Made by a program: the position numbers and the translations under genes. Positions 35,025-41,519 of a stretch of DNA of 41,519 nt are shown here, one piece after another. Source of the stretch: UBA1231 sp045652765 (GTDB lineage: Bacteria; Bacillota_I; Bacilli_A; ML615J-28; CAG-313). The stretch spans positions 1 to 41,519 of the forward strand of contig JAZOLG010000016.1 of the NCBI GenBank assembly GCA_045652765.1. Reading direction: 5' to 3'. The notes below the pieces were generated by a model. It did no database searches. It was not told where the DNA came from and was given only the letters and a program-made list of their open reading frames with translations. The number at the start of each line of letters is the position of its first letter. Positions within the stretch are counted from its first letter, which is position 1.

Positions 35025-35735
35025 ATGGAGAATCAAAATTCAAATGTAATTATGTTTCAAAATCTACCTAAGCATATTGCCTTTATATTAGATGGTAATG
35101 GTAGATGGGCAAAAAAACGTGGATTTATTCGTACAATTGGTCATGAAAAAGGTGTTAAAACTTTAAAAAATATTACTAAACTTGTGAAAGAATTAGGAAT
35201 ACCTTTTATGAGTGTTTATGCATTTAGTGTTGAAAACTGGGCAAGACCAAAAGCGGAAGTTGAATATTTAATCGAAAAAGCCTATAATGAATTTAAACAT
35301 TATGAAGAAAATTTATCTAAACTTGATTTTAATATTCGTGTTGTCGGAGAAAAAACTAATCTGCCTAAGAAAGTAGAAGAAGTAATTACAAAGTTAAATA
35401 ATAGTATTTTTATAAAAGAAAGATTTACTTTAATGATTGCATTTAATTATAGTAGTCAACTTGAAATTATAAATGCTACGCTCGAAATGAAAAAAAGAAA
35501 GTTAGCTTTTACAAAAGAAAACTTTGAAAAATGTTTATATACTTATCCAGCCCCACCAATTGATTTATTAATTAGAACAAGTGGTGAACAAAGATTAAGT
35601 AATTATATGCTTTATCAAGCATCATATGCTGAACTTTATTTTCCTAAAACATTATGGCCAGCATTTAATAAAAATGAACTTTATAAAGCACTAACAGAAT
35701 ATGAAAAACGTAATCGACGTTTTGGTAAAATTTAG
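35025..35735 (+). CDS. uppS: undecaprenyl (polyprenyl) diphosphate synthase
   Basis: Condenses isopentenyl diphosphate units onto farnesyl diphosphate to give the C55 carrier lipid used for peptidoglycan and other wall polymers. 236 residues. Signature motifs: ILDGNGRWAKKRG (Asp23), YAFSVENWARP (about 66-76), RTSGEQRLSNYMLYQ (about 185-199) and the ending RNRRFGKI. A normal start behind AGGTGA. Its presence, with lysA, implies a peptidoglycan wall, unlike mycoplasmas. First gene of the isoprenoid/envelope operon; cdsA follows 8 bases after its stop. Confidence 0.95.
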   Translation: MENQNSNVIMFQNLPKHIAFILDGNGRWAKKRGFIRTIGHEKGVKTLKNITKLVKELGIPFMSVYAFSVENWARPKAEVEYLIEKAYNEFKHYEENLSKLDFNIRVVGEKTNLPKKVEEVITKLNNSIFIKERFTLMIAFNYSSQLEIINATLEMKKRKLAFTKENFEKCLYTYPAPPIDLLIRTSGEQRLSNYMLYQASYAELYFPKTLWPAFNKNELYKALTEYEKRNRRFGKI

Positions 35736-35743
35736 GAGATATT

Positions 35744-36583
35744 ATGCTTAAAAGAACATTAACAGCATTAGTAATGATAATTGTTTTAGTTCCATTATTA
35801 ATACTAGGTGGGTGGTTTTTTACTGCTCTTGGAATGGTATTAAGTTATGTTGCAGGATATGAACTTTTAAAAATGATGGAAAATGAGGATGTTGTATTTA
35901 AAAGATTAAAATGGATTGTTCCAATTTATAATGTATTATTAGTTTTATGTTTTCAATTAGAACCAACTATTATTTTTCCAATATTAATTTTAACTATTTT
36001 GTCATTTTTAATGCTTGGAATATTTAGACCAAAATTTAGTGTTAAAAGTACATTAAATTTAATCTTTGTATTCATTTATAGTGGATTATTATTTGGTATG
36101 ACATTATATTTAAGATTACTTGGTAAAAATGAAATGTTTAATCAAGGTTTCTATTTATTTAGTTATTTACTATTAACGGTAATTTTTACTGATATTGGTG
36201 CATACGCTGTTGGTTGTACAATTGGTAAACATAAATTATGTCCTAGTATTTCGCCAAAGAAATCTGTTGAAGGCGCTATTGGTGGTATTGTAATTGGTAC
36301 TATGATCGGTTTTGCATTTTACTTAATTGTGAATAAATATTTTGTAGATTACTCAATATTTGGGTTTAACTATAATTATGAATGGATTGTAGTGTTAGTT
36401 ATGACTTTATTTTTAACATTATCAACAGAAATTGGTGATTTAGTTGCGTCTAAGTTAAAAAGAAATTACAACATAAAGGATTATGGTAATTTATTCCCAG
36501 GCCATGGTGGTGTAATGGATCGCTTTGATAGTTTGATTTTTTCTGGTGCATTTTTATATGCATTAATGATAATATTGGTGTAA
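35744..36583 (+). CDS. cdsA: phosphatidate cytidylyltransferase (CDP-diglyceride synthase)
   Basis: Makes CDP-diacylglycerol from phosphatidate and CTP for phospholipid synthesis at the membrane. 279 residues with about eight membrane helices. The CdsA signature is clear near the end: STEIGDLVASKLKRNYNIKD followed by YGNLFPGHGGVMDRFDSL (about 226-265). SPKKSVEGAIGG (about 169-180) also fits. Ribosome site TAGGAG overlaps the uppS stop; dxr follows after 1 base. Confidence 0.95.
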   Translation: MLKRTLTALVMIIVLVPLLILGGWFFTALGMVLSYVAGYELLKMMENEDVVFKRLKWIVPIYNVLLVLCFQLEPTIIFPILILTILSFLMLGIFRPKFSVKSTLNLIFVFIYSGLLFGMTLYLRLLGKNEMFNQGFYLFSYLLLTVIFTDIGAYAVGCTIGKHKLCPSISPKKSVEGAIGGIVIGTMIGFAFYLIVNKYFVDYSIFGFNYNYEWIVVLVMTLFLTLSTEIGDLVASKLKRNYNIKDYGNLFPGHGGVMDRFDSLIFSGAFLYALMIILV

Positions 36584-36584
36584 T

Positions 36585-37751
36585 ATGAAAAATATTTGTT
36601 TACTTGGTGGAACTGGATCAATTGGAACACAAGTTTTAGATATAATACGTTCAAATAAAGAAAATTACGCTTTAAGTTCATTTAGTTTTGGACATAATAT
36701 AACTAAAGCTATAGAAATAATAAATGAGTTTTCTCCAAAACTTGTTGTCACACCATTTTTAAAAGAATATATTGAGCTTAAAAAATATTTAAGAAAGAAA
36801 AAAATTAAAATTAAAGTTACGAGAAATTTATTAGATGTTGTAAAATTTAATTGTTGTAATCCAATGGTTATTAATGCCTTAGTTGGTAGAGTTGGATTAA
36901 AACCAACTTTAGATGCGATTAAAAACGATAAAATATTATTACTTGCTAATAAAGAAAGTTTAGTCATGGCAGGTTCTTTAGTTTGTGAAGAATTAAAAAA
37001 ATCAAGAAGTATTTTAATTCCAATTGATAGCGAACATTCAGCTCTTTATCAATTAATTAATAAAGTAAATTACCAAGATATTGATACATTGTATATTACT
37101 GCTAGTGGTGGTGCACTTCGTGATTATCCGATTGAAAGATTAAATCAAGTTACTCCAAAAGATGCATTAAAACATCCTAACTGGCAAATGGGAAGTAAAA
37201 TTACGATTGACAGTGCAACGATGATGAATAAAGTATTTGAACTAGTTGAAGCAAAATACTTATTTAATATAACTAAAATTGAAGCGCTAGTAGATCGAAC
37301 AAGTTTGGTTCATGCGGCTATTAAATTAAAAAACGGTCAAGTAATTTACCATACTTCTAATAATGATATGCATTTACCAATTAAATACGCAATGGAATAT
37401 CCAAATTTGAAAGATTACAATGATTCAAAAGATATTTTTGTTTCGGTTGAAAACTTTAAAAAAGAATTAAATTTAACAGATATTGATGAATTTAGATATC
37501 CGCTTATTAAATATGGTCAAATGATTATCAATGATCCAAAATTTCTTGGAACAATTGTTACCACATGTAACGATTACTTAGTAGAGTTATTTTTAAACAA
37601 TCAAATTTTATATACTGATATAGAAAGAGTTTTAAATAAAATTGTTTTAGAAAATGTTAATAAATTTGTTGATTTAAAATTTAATCTAAAAAACATTGAA
37701 AATGTACAAAAAATTATACTTAAGGAGGTAGAAAAATGTTTTGGCAAGTAG
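36585..37751 (+). CDS. dxr: 1-deoxy-D-xylulose 5-phosphate reductoisomerase
   Basis: Second step of the MEP isoprenoid pathway, making 2-C-methylerythritol 4-phosphate with NADPH. 388 residues. GGTGSIGTQVLDII (8-21) binds NADPH; ANKESLVMAG, IDSEHSALYQ, SGGALRD, KHPNWQMG and IDSATMMNK carry the metal and substrate residues, all intact. One difference: where most Dxr proteins have HPQS (His257 in E. coli) this reads DRTS in ALVDRTSLVHA. The remainder looks normal and operon position is conserved, so it is probably active. It overlaps rseP by 16 bases, coupling translation. Confidence 0.93.
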   Translation: MKNICLLGGTGSIGTQVLDIIRSNKENYALSSFSFGHNITKAIEIINEFSPKLVVTPFLKEYIELKKYLRKKKIKIKVTRNLLDVVKFNCCNPMVINALVGRVGLKPTLDAIKNDKILLLANKESLVMAGSLVCEELKKSRSILIPIDSEHSALYQLINKVNYQDIDTLYITASGGALRDYPIERLNQVTPKDALKHPNWQMGSKITIDSATMMNKVFELVEAKYLFNITKIEALVDRTSLVHAAIKLKNGQVIYHTSNNDMHLPIKYAMEYPNLKDYNDSKDIFVSVENFKKELNLTDIDEFRYPLIKYGQMIINDPKFLGTIVTTCNDYLVELFLNNQILYTDIERVLNKIVLENVNKFVDLKFNLKNIENVQKIILKEVEKCFGK

Positions 37752-39340
37752 TCTTAGGTATCATAGTATTTGTCTTAATACTAGGTATTATTGTTTTAGT
37801 TCATGAAGGCGGCCATTTCTTTTTTGCAAGAAAAGCTGGAATTCTTTGTTATGAATTCTCAATTGGTATGGGACCAGTCCTATGGCAAAAAAAGATTGGT
37901 GAAACATGCTATTCGATTCGTGCAATTCCAATTGGCGGATTTGTATCAATGGCTGGTGAAGAAGTTGAACTTAATCCATTAACTGGATATAAATATGCAA
38001 AAGTTCATTTAACTGATGGTGTTGTTACAGAAATTGAGGCGTTTAAAGATGCCACACCTGATGCTTACGAAATTGAAAATTATGATTTAGTAGGTACGAA
38101 AGAAGCAAAAGATGGTGAACTGTATATTACTTTAAAAGATTATGGTACATTTACAATTAGCCGAACTTGTAATGTTCGTTATTCAAAAAAACAAATTGTT
38201 CAAATCGCTCCATATGATCGCTTATTTGTAAATAAAAAATTATTACAAAGATTTTTAACAGTTTTTGCAGGTCCATTTATGAACTTTGTATTAGCTTTCT
38301 TTGTATTCTTCTTTATGGGATTAGTAACTGGATATGCTAATTATAAATCAACTGAAGTAAGTGGAATGGTTGAAAAAACTCCATCATATGATGCAGGTAT
38401 TAAAGATGGTTATCACATTTTATATATTGGTGATGTTGATAATCTTGATCAATCAATGTTTTATACAAAGTGGGAACAAATATCAAGTGCACTTGATAAA
38501 TTTGCAAATGGTGAAGAATTTAGCGGTAAAATTAATGTAGTTTATAAAGATCAAAATGGAAAATTAGGATCTGCATTAGTAAATCCGTATGTTTTTGTTC
38601 AATCTGTTCAAGTAAATTTTGTACAAGATGGATCTAATTCACTTGTTGTTAGTGAATATTTATCAAAAAATGAAGATACAATGTCTTATCAAGCAGGGCT
38701 TCGTCCGGGTGATGAAATCATTTCATGTAATGGCTATGAATTCTTGAGTCGTGCAGATTTCTTAAGATATTTTAATAGTGGTGATGGAGCTATAAACAAT
38801 GAATTTACTTTTGTTGTTAAACGTGGTAGTGAAATAGTTACATTAGAAAAGATTAAAACTTATACAAAACAAATCTTTGATGATAATAATGTTGATGTAT
38901 GTAAAGTACAATTATATATTTCACCAACAGTAACTAGAAATATTGGACGTTTGATTGTTGAACCATTTAAAGAAATTGGTACAAGTTGTACAGTAATTTT
39001 TAAAACATTAGGTGCTTTATTTAAGAAAAATAGCGGTCTTGGTATTACTGATTTAAGTGGTCCAGTTGGAATTGCTTCGGCAACTGTTTCAATTGTATCA
39101 CAAGGCGCATTAAGTGTTTTTAACTGGATGGCAATTTTAAGTGTTAATATTGGTTTAATGAATATTATTCCGCTTCCAGCTCTTGATGGTGGAAGAATTG
39201 CGTTCCTTGGTTATGAAGCAATCACAAGACGTAAAACAAATCCAAAAGTTGAAAATATTATTCACACAATTGGCTTTATGTTATTAATGTTACTATTTGT
39301 TTTTGTAGCATTTAATGATGTAATTAAAATTTTTAAATAG
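37736..39340 (+). CDS. rseP: site-2 intramembrane metalloprotease RseP/RasP
   Basis: An M50 protease that cuts membrane proteins (anti-sigma factors, signal-peptide remnants) within the bilayer. 534 residues, about 100 longer than typical. The zinc motif HEGGH (His23, Glu24, His27) lies in the first helix, and the third ligand is in LPALDGGR (Asp484). An FAGPFMNFVLA helix is at about 181-191. PDZ-type segments occupy about 215-390, with RPGDEIISCNGYEF recognisable. The extra length is mainly in the loop between the first two helices and in the PDZ region, as in Bacillus RasP. Strong AAGGAGG site inside the end of dxr. Last enzyme of the operon. Confidence 0.95.
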   Translation: MFWQVVLGIIVFVLILGIIVLVHEGGHFFFARKAGILCYEFSIGMGPVLWQKKIGETCYSIRAIPIGGFVSMAGEEVELNPLTGYKYAKVHLTDGVVTEIEAFKDATPDAYEIENYDLVGTKEAKDGELYITLKDYGTFTISRTCNVRYSKKQIVQIAPYDRLFVNKKLLQRFLTVFAGPFMNFVLAFFVFFFMGLVTGYANYKSTEVSGMVEKTPSYDAGIKDGYHILYIGDVDNLDQSMFYTKWEQISSALDKFANGEEFSGKINVVYKDQNGKLGSALVNPYVFVQSVQVNFVQDGSNSLVVSEYLSKNEDTMSYQAGLRPGDEIISCNGYEFLSRADFLRYFNSGDGAINNEFTFVVKRGSEIVTLEKIKTYTKQIFDDNNVDVCKVQLYISPTVTRNIGRLIVEPFKEIGTSCTVIFKTLGALFKKNSGLGITDLSGPVGIASATVSIVSQGALSVFNWMAILSVNIGLMNIIPLPALDGGRIAFLGYEAITRRKTNPKVENIIHTIGFMLLMLLFVFVAFNDVIKIFK

Positions 39341-39347
39341 GTGATTT

Positions 39348-39557
39348 ATGTTAAATATTATTTATTTCATTTTACTTTGTGCATGTTTTATAATTTCTTT
39401 TAAATTTATTGCTGATAGTAATTTTGAAAAAATATTTAAAAAAGGTAAAACTAGAACTATCTTGGTTGCAAGCATTTCTTTATCACTTATTTGCGGATAT
39501 TTATTAGCAACATCAATTTTTAAGATAATTGAATTAATTATTATAATTATTCAATAA
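39348..39557 (+). CDS. small two-helix membrane protein
   Basis: A 69-residue protein I do not recognise. Two hydrophobic helices (about 1-22 and 38-67) are separated by a short basic loop (EKIFKKGKTRT). Ribosome site AGGTGA, 7 bases after rseP, so it belongs to the same operon and may be an accessory membrane peptide. Confidence 0.65.
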   Translation: MLNIIYFILLCACFIISFKFIADSNFEKIFKKGKTRTILVASISLSLICGYLLATSIFKIIELIIIIIQ

Positions 39558-39562
39558 AATTG

Positions 39563-39602
39563 TATAATTTTGAAAAATTGCCTCATAATAAACATGAGGT
39601 GA
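39563..39602 (+). promoter_or_regulatory. -10 element and ribosome-site-sequestering hairpin
   Basis: TATAAT (39563-39568) has no clear -35 element. Just downstream, CCTCAT (39581-39586) can pair with ATGAGG (39594-39599), which contains part of the AGGTGA ribosome site of the SpoIIQ-like gene. This could limit translation. Confidence 0.45.
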
Positions 39603-39606
39603 TGAA

Positions 39607-40251
39607 ATGAAAAAGCTTTTTAAAAAGATTGGAAAAAATAAATTTCAATTTATTTTCTTCGTCGGCATTCTAGCTTTTATACTAGTAGCGCTTATTATTG
39701 CAAGTACGGGTTCTAAGCCAACTACTGAAACACCAGTAATTGATAATACACCTGATGATTCTATTGAAGAACCAGTAATAAACGATGTCGAAGAAGTAAT
39801 TACATTACCATTTTCTAAAGATTTAGATTATACAGTTACAAGAATGTTCTATGATAAAACAGCTAGTACACTTGAACAAGAAAAATCATTAATTAAATAT
39901 GGAACAACATTTCGTACAAGTGATGGAGTTGCATATGCTAGAAAAGATAACCAAGTGTTTGATGTATTAGCTGTACTTAGTGGAAAGGTATGTGAAGTCA
40001 AAAGTAATCCACTATATGGAACATATGTTGTATTAGAACATGATCATGATGTTAAAACATATTATTATGGCTTACAAGATGTAGTTGTGAGTGTTGGAAT
40101 GGAAGTTGAACAAGGTAGTAAACTTGCAACAAGCGGCACAACGGAAATTGATAAAGAAGCGGGAAATCATGTTTTCTTAAAAATTCAAAAAAGTGGTAAG
40201 AAATTAAATCCAGAAACTCTAGTCGGTAAAAAGATTAGTGAAATTAACTAG
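39607..40251 (+). CDS. SpoIIQ-like degenerate M23 (LytM) membrane protein
   Basis: A 214-residue bitopic membrane protein: basic N-terminus, one membrane helix (about 14-34), a Pro/Glu/Asp-rich linker (about 35-65), then an extracytoplasmic LytM/M23 domain. The arrangement and many residues match B. subtilis SpoIIQ, for example FYDKTASTLEQEKSLIKYGT, FDVLAVLSGKVCEVKSNPLYG and EAGNHVFLKI. Zinc ligands of active M23 peptidases are missing: the HxxxD site reads RTSDGV and HxH reads NHVFLK. A scaffold role is therefore likelier than peptidase activity. SpoIIQ joins forespore and mother cell during engulfment; this may mean sporulation ability or ancestry. It could also be another non-catalytic LytM protein. 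Terminator follows. Confidence 0.75.
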   Translation: MKKLFKKIGKNKFQFIFFVGILAFILVALIIASTGSKPTTETPVIDNTPDDSIEEPVINDVEEVITLPFSKDLDYTVTRMFYDKTASTLEQEKSLIKYGTTFRTSDGVAYARKDNQVFDVLAVLSGKVCEVKSNPLYGTYVVLEHDHDVKTYYYGLQDVVVSVGMEVEQGSKLATSGTTEIDKEAGNHVFLKIQKSGKKLNPETLVGKKISEIN

Positions 40252-40283
40252 ATACTCAAAGATTATTTGAGTATCTTTTTTTA
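40250..40283 (+). terminator. terminator after the SpoIIQ-like gene
   Basis: GATACTCAAA pairs with TTTGAGTATC around a 5-base loop, followed by seven T. Confidence 0.92.
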
Positions 40284-40316
40284 TTGTTTATAAAAATAAG
40301 TATTTTATATATTTAG

Positions 40317-40345
40317 TTGAAATATATCATGATTTTTAGTATAAT
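40317..40345 (+). promoter_or_regulatory. promoter of the riboswitch and amino-acid transporter
   Basis: TTGAAA (40317-40322), 17-bp spacer and TATAAT (40340-40345). The transcript would begin just before the aptamer. Confidence 0.8.
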
Positions 40346-40363
40346 ATAAAAGTAAAAAGTTTT

Positions 40364-40547
40364 TTAGATAGAGGTAGCGATACATCAGAGTATTTACATT
40401 TAGTAGGCATACAGTGAGGTGTAAAGAAAGGTAACTATCGCCGAATATAATATTTAGGCATAAATATTATATGGGGTTATTGGAAATACCAATAACACTC
40501 CTACTATTTTTTAGTAGAGGCGCTAAGTATCATTATATATGAGTTAT
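40364..40547 (+). promoter_or_regulatory. lysine riboswitch (L-box)
   Basis: The conserved core of the lysine aptamer is present in order: GATAGAGGTAGCGA (40367-40380), CAGAGTA (40386-40392), GGCAT, GAAAGG (40425-40430) and TATCGCCGAA (40436-40445). A P3-type stem follows (ATAATATTTAG/ATAAATATTAT). The P4 stem is GGTTATTGG/CCAATAAC (about 40475-40498), and P5 is CTACTA/TAGTAG (40501-40516). GGCGCTAA (about 40519-40526) closes P1. The same CGCTAA can instead pair with TTATGGCG, freeing transcription from the terminator that follows. Lysine binding should therefore stop transcription. Downstream gene is an amino-acid ABC binding protein, fitting lysine import. Confidence 0.9.
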
Positions 40548-40570
40548 GGCGTCTAGAACGCTTTTTTTTA
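40548..40570 (+). terminator. riboswitch-controlled terminator
   Basis: GGCGT pairs with ACGCT (one G-U) around CTAGA, followed by eight T. The 5' arm can be taken up by the competing antiterminator with the P1 3' strand. Confidence 0.75.
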
Positions 40571-40586
40571 TTGTTTGGAGGTATTT

Positions 40587-41399
40587 ATGAAAAAATTATT
40601 AACTTTATTATTTATTATGTTATCTTTAGTAACAGTTGCAGGTTGTAATAAAAACGAAGAAGAAGATGAACGTCCAACTTTAACTGTTGGAATGGAATGT
40701 GATTATGCGCCATTCAACTGGACAGAAAGTACTAAAACAGATACAAATTATCCAATTGATGGAACTAGATTATATGCTGATGGATATGATGTTCAAATTG
40801 CAAAAAAGATTGCAGATGAATTAGGTTATCGTTTAGTGATTAAAGCGATTAGTTGGAATGGATTGATTGCAGCTCTTGAAGCAGGTCAAATTGATGCTAT
40901 TATTGCAGGTATGAGTGATACTGCAGAAAGAAGAATTAGCGTTGATTTTACAAGTGCTTACTATAAATCTACTCACGTTTTAGTAATGGCTAAAAATTCA
41001 CCATTTATTAATGGTAAAACGTTAAATGATTTTGCTGGTGCTAAAGTTGTTGGTCAAACAAATACTTTATATGATTCATTAATTGATCAACTTGTTGGTG
41101 TAGAACATATGACTCCAATAGCAGATGTACCAGATATTATTATGAATATTAATTCTGCTAAATCGGATATTACAATTTTAGAAGAACCTGTTGCGATGGG
41201 TGTAATTAAAACTAATACTAATTTAACTTATATAAAACTTGCATCTGGCTTTAATGTAAATGAAAAAGATATTGAAGTTGCAATCGCAGTTAAAAAAGGT
41301 AATAGTGATTTAAATGCAAAAATTAGTGCAGTTTTAGCATCAATTACTGATGCTGAACGTAGTAATATAATGAAAGCAGCAATAGAAAGAAATAACTAA
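40587..41399 (+). CDS. amino-acid ABC transporter substrate-binding lipoprotein (probably lysine)
   Basis: A surface lipoprotein of 270 residues. Signal peptide with lipobox VAGC (lipid Cys20). A bacterial solute-binding protein family 3 fold follows: VGMECDYAPFNW (early strand and loop), GYDVQIAKKIADELG, ISWNGLIAALEAGQIDAIIAGMS and TAERRISVDFTSAYY are the standard polar-amino-acid motifs. Start at 40587 chosen for GGAGG (40577-40581); an upstream in-frame TTG overlaps that site. The lysine riboswitch directly upstream gives the likely ligand. The next gene starts 1 base after the stop. Confidence 0.93.
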   Translation: MKKLLTLLFIMLSLVTVAGCNKNEEEDERPTLTVGMECDYAPFNWTESTKTDTNYPIDGTRLYADGYDVQIAKKIADELGYRLVIKAISWNGLIAALEAGQIDAIIAGMSDTAERRISVDFTSAYYKSTHVLVMAKNSPFINGKTLNDFAGAKVVGQTNTLYDSLIDQLVGVEHMTPIADVPDIIMNINSAKSDITILEEPVAMGVIKTNTNLTYIKLASGFNVNEKDIEVAIAVKKGNSDLNAKISAVLASITDAERSNIMKAAIERNN

Positions 41400-41400
41400 A

Positions 41401-41519
41401 ATGAATGAATTTTTGTCTAAAAAAAGAAGATTTTTAAATGTTTTATTAATTATTAATTTATTACTAGGACTTTTCTATTCTTTATATTCTTTAATATTTC
41501 ATAATTTAAATAATTTTAG
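41401..41519 (+). CDS. start of a membrane protein, probably the transporter permease (cut by window end)
   Basis: An open frame of 39 codons running off the window. It begins with a basic segment (MNEFLSKKRRF) followed by a strongly hydrophobic helix. Starting 1 base after the binding-protein stop, it is most likely the permease subunit of the same ABC transporter, but too little is visible to prove it. Confidence 0.55.
   Translation, partial: MNEFLSKKRRFLNVLLIINLLLGLFYSLYSLIFHNLNNF

Noticed and set aside
39607..40251. Active M23 cell-wall endopeptidase
   Set aside because: Both metal-binding motifs are replaced, as in SpoIIQ.
1..41519. Whole genome using translation code 4 (TGA = Trp)
   Set aside because: All main genes are full length with TGG for Trp and contain no internal TGA, so active use of TGA as Trp is not supported; only avoidance of TGA is.

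Overview
This window reads as a chromosome segment from a low-GC member of the Bacilli, probably an uncultured, fermentative anaerobe close to the Mollicutes (RF39/Izemoplasma/Erysipelotrichales-like). That placement is inferred from strong A+T bias, codon use, gene content and enlarged mycoplasma-like Opp subunits. No rRNA or marker gene fixes it. Promoters follow the housekeeping pattern (TTGaca-like, 16-18 bp, TATAAT) and most genes have AGGAGG-type ribosome sites. All main genes translate without in-frame TGA, and none of the 32 intact or reconstructed genes ends in TGA (TAA or TAG only).

Layout. 1-1411: a small membrane protein and a lipoprotein gene broken by a one-base slip in a poly-A tract. 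1419-3970: an accessory island with a serine recombinase (minus strand), a decayed XRE-type repressor gene behind an intact operator palindrome, a small unknown gene and repeat-rich non-coding DNA. 4057-8136: an ArsB/SLC13-type permease, then the potassium uptake pair trkA-trkH. 8284-16733: fermentation genes, namely lactaldehyde reductase fucO, bifunctional adhE with a small phosphotransferase, then a malate/lactate dehydrogenase, an NAD malic enzyme and a LarA-family nickel racemase behind a perfect cre-like site. 16855-19601: tldD-tldE. 19907-29364: a complete oligopeptide ABC transporter (oppABCDF) and a DUF3899-like membrane protein.

29454-30731: lysA. 30759-33193 (minus): copper ATPase copA and copper chaperone copZ. 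33387-34886: a DedA/VTT membrane protein and a convergent glycerophosphodiesterase. 35025-39557: the envelope/isoprenoid operon uppS-cdsA-dxr-rseP plus a small membrane protein. 39607-40251: a SpoIIQ-like degenerate M23 protein. 40317-41519: a lysine riboswitch controlling an amino-acid ABC transporter (binding protein, then the start of a second gene cut by the window edge).

The most unusual content is in the Opp system. The binding protein has four tandem H-x-H...C-x-C-G modules, and OppC has a roughly 430-residue extracytoplasmic insertion with a related H-x-H...C-x-C site. Both ATPases contain lysine-rich coiled-coil insertions and have lost the cysteine motif that usually holds a 4Fe-4S cluster. 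The same H-x-H...C-x-C-G module is in the broken lipoprotein at the left end, so it looks like a portable, probably metal-binding, surface module used across this genome.
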